In this document: positions 42,143 through 44,143 of the stretch, piece by piece
How the letters are laid out: each line of letters opens with the position of its first letter
How positions within the stretch are numbered: the stretch's first letter is position 1
DNA from: Clostridium frigidicarnis
Lineage (GTDB): Bacteria > Bacillota > Clostridia > Clostridiales > Clostridiaceae
NCBI RefSeq assembly: GCF_900111985.1
Contig: NZ_FOKI01000001.1
Span: 190,296-234,438, forward strand
Reading direction: 5' to 3'
Length of the DNA stretch: 44,143 nt
Program-made: the position numbers and the translations under genes
The notes under the pieces: generated by a model
The model's input: only the letters and a program-made list of their open reading frames with translations
What the model was told of the DNA's origin: nothing
The model's database searches: none

Positions 42143-43144
42143 CTATTTGAACATTTCTGATATAGATTTACCATATTTCCATACGTTATTTTCTTCATTA
42201 CTAATTATTGCAACCCTTAAATTACTTTCTAAATCAACAAAGGAATTGAAACTTACTCCTGGATCACCCCCAACAAGTTGATAAATATAATTTCCATTGT
42301 CTTTTCTGTGTAACCATACACCATAACCATACATTTCTTTATCATCTTGTGCCTGTGGTGAAACCATAGTTTGTGTAAGTTCTTTTGATATTAATTTGTA
42401 GGTGAGTAAGCAATTCCAAAACTTTATCATGTCTCTTCCAGTAGTAAAAGCTCCTCCAGCACCTGTTCCTTTTACATCCACACTATAAATGTTTGTTTTA
42501 AAATCGCCTCTTTCTTCATCATATATATATGCATTAGCACATTTTGCTGGCAATCTATCTAATTCAAAATAGCCTGTATCATTCATATTACAAGGTTTGA
42601 ATATATTTTCTTTTATATAATCATCAAATTTTTCACCTGTTACTTTTTCTATTATTATTCCAAGCATAACATATCCAGAATTATTATATTTAAATCTACT
42701 TCCTTTAGGATATTGCATTGGTTTTTCAATAAACAAGGGAAGTATGTCATAAGAAGATCTTATTTTATACATGGGATAATCTACCCATAGTTCATCATAT
42801 TCATCCATTACATCCTCATCAAAATAATCTGGTATTCCAGAAGTATGATTTAAAAGTTGATCTATTGTAATATTTTTATCTATTTCATGGAGATCAAAAT
42901 CTAATATTTGACCTATTGTAGTATGAAAAGATAATAAACCCTTTTCAATTAATTGTAATATTGAAACTGCAACAAAACCTTTGCTTCCTGAAGCAATCGG
43001 AAATCTTGTTGTTATTTCATTTGGTATTAAATTACTTTTATCTGCATATCCATATGCCTTACTATAACTTTCATCATCATTACTAATATAAATTACTCCA
43101 CTAAAATTCTTATCTACTAATTTTTCAAATTCTTCATAACACAT
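42143..43144 (-). CDS. Class C beta-lactamase-like serine hydrolase
   Basis: The 333-aa protein has the SxxK catalytic motif (IASGSKGF; S52 and K55 from this start), the second motif Y-N-N (FKYNNSGYVMLG) and the DQLLNHTSGIPDY block of the beta-lactamase / DD-peptidase family. No signal peptide is seen, so it may act in the cytoplasm as an esterase or peptidase rather than as a drug-destroying enzyme. The start at 43144 follows GGGGTGG; the ATG at 43159 lies in that site. Confidence 0.88.
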   Translation of the reverse strand: MCYEEFEKLVDKNFSGVIYISNDDESYSKAYGYADKSNLIPNEITTRFPIASGSKGFVAVSILQLIEKGLLSFHTTIGQILDFDLHEIDKNITIDQLLNHTSGIPDYFDEDVMDEYDELWVDYPMYKIRSSYDILPLFIEKPMQYPKGSRFKYNNSGYVMLGIIIEKVTGEKFDDYIKENIFKPCNMNDTGYFELDRLPAKCANAYIYDEERGDFKTNIYSVDVKGTGAGGAFTTGRDMIKFWNCLLTYKLISKELTQTMVSPQAQDDKEMYGYGVWLHRKDNGNYIYQLVGGDPGVSFNSFVDLESNLRVAIISNEENNVWKYGKSISEMFK

Positions 43145-43212
43145 ATTAATCCACCCCATATCATTTATACTATTGTGTAATTAGTTTATTGAAACTCCCT
43201 ATTTATTACACT

Positions 43213-43776
43213 CTATAATTTTAAGTAATCTTCTTTTGTTAATCCAAAATATATTTCGTCATAATATCTACCATTTGTATAAATATTTTGTTTTAAAACA
43301 CCTTCCTGTTCACATCCAAGTTTTTTATGCATTTTAATAGATGCTTCATTTCCTTCTAAAGCACTTGAAGAATACTTATTCAATCTCTTTTCCATAAATC
43401 CATATTTTAAAAGTATCTTCATGGCACTTGTTCCATATCCCTTACCTCTATAGTCTCTGTCAATTAAAAGTCCACTTCCAAAAGTTCCATTCTGATGATC
43501 ATCTAGTAATATATTTATTCTACCAACATGTATTCCATCCAATGTTTCTATAGCAAAAGTTGTCCTACAATTATTAGTTGATAAACTGGATACTTTCTCT
43601 GAATATTCTTTGGAATGTGAAACTGTTGGGGGAAGTTCAACCTTACAATCTGCTAATCTTACTGCTAAAGTATCAAAACTATTATAATAATCCCATTCCC
43701 AATCAGCCTCACTCCAAGCTCTTAATCTCACCATATCATTTTGCCAAAAATAAGTATCATATACTATTTCTCTCAT
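43213..43776 (-). CDS. GNAT-family N-acetyltransferase (RimJ/RimL-like)
   Basis: The 187-aa protein has the RimJ/RimL layout: VRLRAWSEADW near the start, IDRDYRGKGYGTSAMKILL (acetyl-CoA site, about 106-124) and NEASIKMHKKLGCEQEGVLKQ. Members acetylate the N-terminus of a ribosomal protein or small amines. The start follows GGGGATAG. It lies 68 bases upstream of the serine hydrolase on the same strand, so the two may share a transcript. Confidence 0.9.
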   Translation of the reverse strand: MREIVYDTYFWQNDMVRLRAWSEADWEWDYYNSFDTLAVRLADCKVELPPTVSHSKEYSEKVSSLSTNNCRTTFAIETLDGIHVGRINILLDDHQNGTFGSGLLIDRDYRGKGYGTSAMKILLKYGFMEKRLNKYSSSALEGNEASIKMHKKLGCEQEGVLKQNIYTNGRYYDEIYFGLTKEDYLKL

Positions 43777-43822
43777 AATATCTATCCCCTTTAATTTCTA
43801 ATATAAAGTTGAGAATTGAGAG

Positions 43823-44143
43823 TGTAAACCCTATAGGCCCCCTAATTAGAATGGACAATGTTTACTCAAACAAAGTAAAATAGTTTTAAGATGATTAGGA
43901 GGTCTAAGGGATGGAGAAAAAAATATTTACAAGAAAGTTTTCAGAAGATCAAAGAGTTTCATTTGTTAAGGAAGTTTTAGAATCAGGAAGCAATATTTTA
44001 ATTGCTAAAAGGTACGACTTAAATCCCCAATTATTAAGTAGATGGGTTAATAATTATCGTCGTTATTCTCAAACATTAGAGCCAAAAGAGCCTAAGAATA
44101 ATGAAATAATACCTAATTATAAGAAAGAATATAAAAAAGCTAT
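43823..44143 (+). mobile_element. Left end of an IS3-like insertion sequence (cut by the window)
   Basis: The block begins TGTAAACCCTATAGG, starting with TG as IS3-family ends do, and leads into an OrfA-type gene. The right end is outside the window. The proposed left boundary at 43823 is inferred from the base pattern. Confidence 0.65.
43911..44143 (+). CDS. IS3-like transposase OrfA (partial)
   Basis: Seventy-seven codons are visible from ATG 43911, preceded by TTAGGAGG. The product begins MEKKIFTRKFSEDQRVSF and has the helix-turn-helix of the HTH_Tnp_1 group (ILIAKRYDLNPQLLSRWVNNY). It runs off the window end in frame. Confidence 0.85.
   Translation, partial: MEKKIFTRKFSEDQRVSFVKEVLESGSNILIAKRYDLNPQLLSRWVNNYRRYSQTLEPKEPKNNEIIPNYKKEYKKA

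Noticed and set aside
42143-43144. Calling the serine hydrolase a true beta-lactamase resistance gene
   Set aside because: It has the catalytic motifs but no signal peptide, and most such clostridial proteins are esterase- or peptidase-like.

Overview
This window looks like chromosomal DNA of a low-GC, spore-former-type Firmicute, most likely the genus Clostridium (C. sporogenes / C. botulinum group I or a relative). The reasons are the very AT-rich composition, strong AGGAGG ribosome sites, the 30-bp GTTGAACCTTAACAT-type CRISPR repeat, T-box leaders on amino-acid importers, and clostridial gene families (CheX, HflX, oleate hydratase, PTP-like phytase, heterodimeric ABC exporters). The species is an inference. 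All calls come from reading the sequence; no database search was run.

Layout. 1-1255: two small CRISPR arrays, both read on the minus strand, each with its own terminator and leader (a duplicated module), plus a TIGR04076-type gene; no cas genes. 1256-4600: a histidine-type ABC importer under a T-box whose specifier (CAC) and discriminator-pairing base (G) both point to tRNA-His. 4650-9516: nitroreductase, a 50-aa membrane peptide, a MerR-family regulator with a 19-bp-spacer promoter, oleate hydratase and a convergent TetR regulator. 9898-13772: a secreted fusion of a PTP-like phytase and a GxGYxYP domain, CheX and YjdM. 13942-16363: a TetR-controlled ABC-2 exporter operon with the same operator in front of regulator and operon. 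16563-20734: a secreted metallo-beta-lactamase-fold lipoprotein, a DUF5692-type membrane protein and oligoendopeptidase F.

20886-26011: a histidine-kinase remnant; hflX behind a roughly 650-nt leader with a 26-codon upstream ORF, three intrinsic terminators and a 4-codon upstream ORF; UV endonuclease uvsE; a VanZ-like gene. 26174-29094: a cystine-type ABC importer under a T-box that fits tRNA-Cys (UGC specifier, A pairing with U73). 29265-34862: a LysR / CofE-like divergent pair, a Vat-like acetyltransferase with a possible attenuator, a 36-aa peptide and a secreted GH18 chitinase with a CBM2-like end. 34944-40962: a heterodimeric ABC exporter, LysR, GNAT and MarR genes. 41157-44143: an unrecognised secreted protein, a class C beta-lactamase-like hydrolase, a GNAT and the left end of an IS3-like element cut by the window edge.

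Themes. Much of the regulation here is by premature termination: two T-boxes, the hflX leader and perhaps the vat-like leader. A short dispersed element (five copies, all in the same orientation) carries terminal inverted repeats and a terminator-like hairpin. Two copies start inside the stop codon of the gene before them, and one lies between the Cys T-box and its operon. Many genes look like stress or antibiotic tolerance functions (HflX, Vat-like, VanZ, two exporters, MerR/TetR/MarR regulators). The most unusual items are the hflX leader plus its degenerate JAMM-like N-terminal domain, the phytase-GxGYxYP fusion, and the dispersed element.
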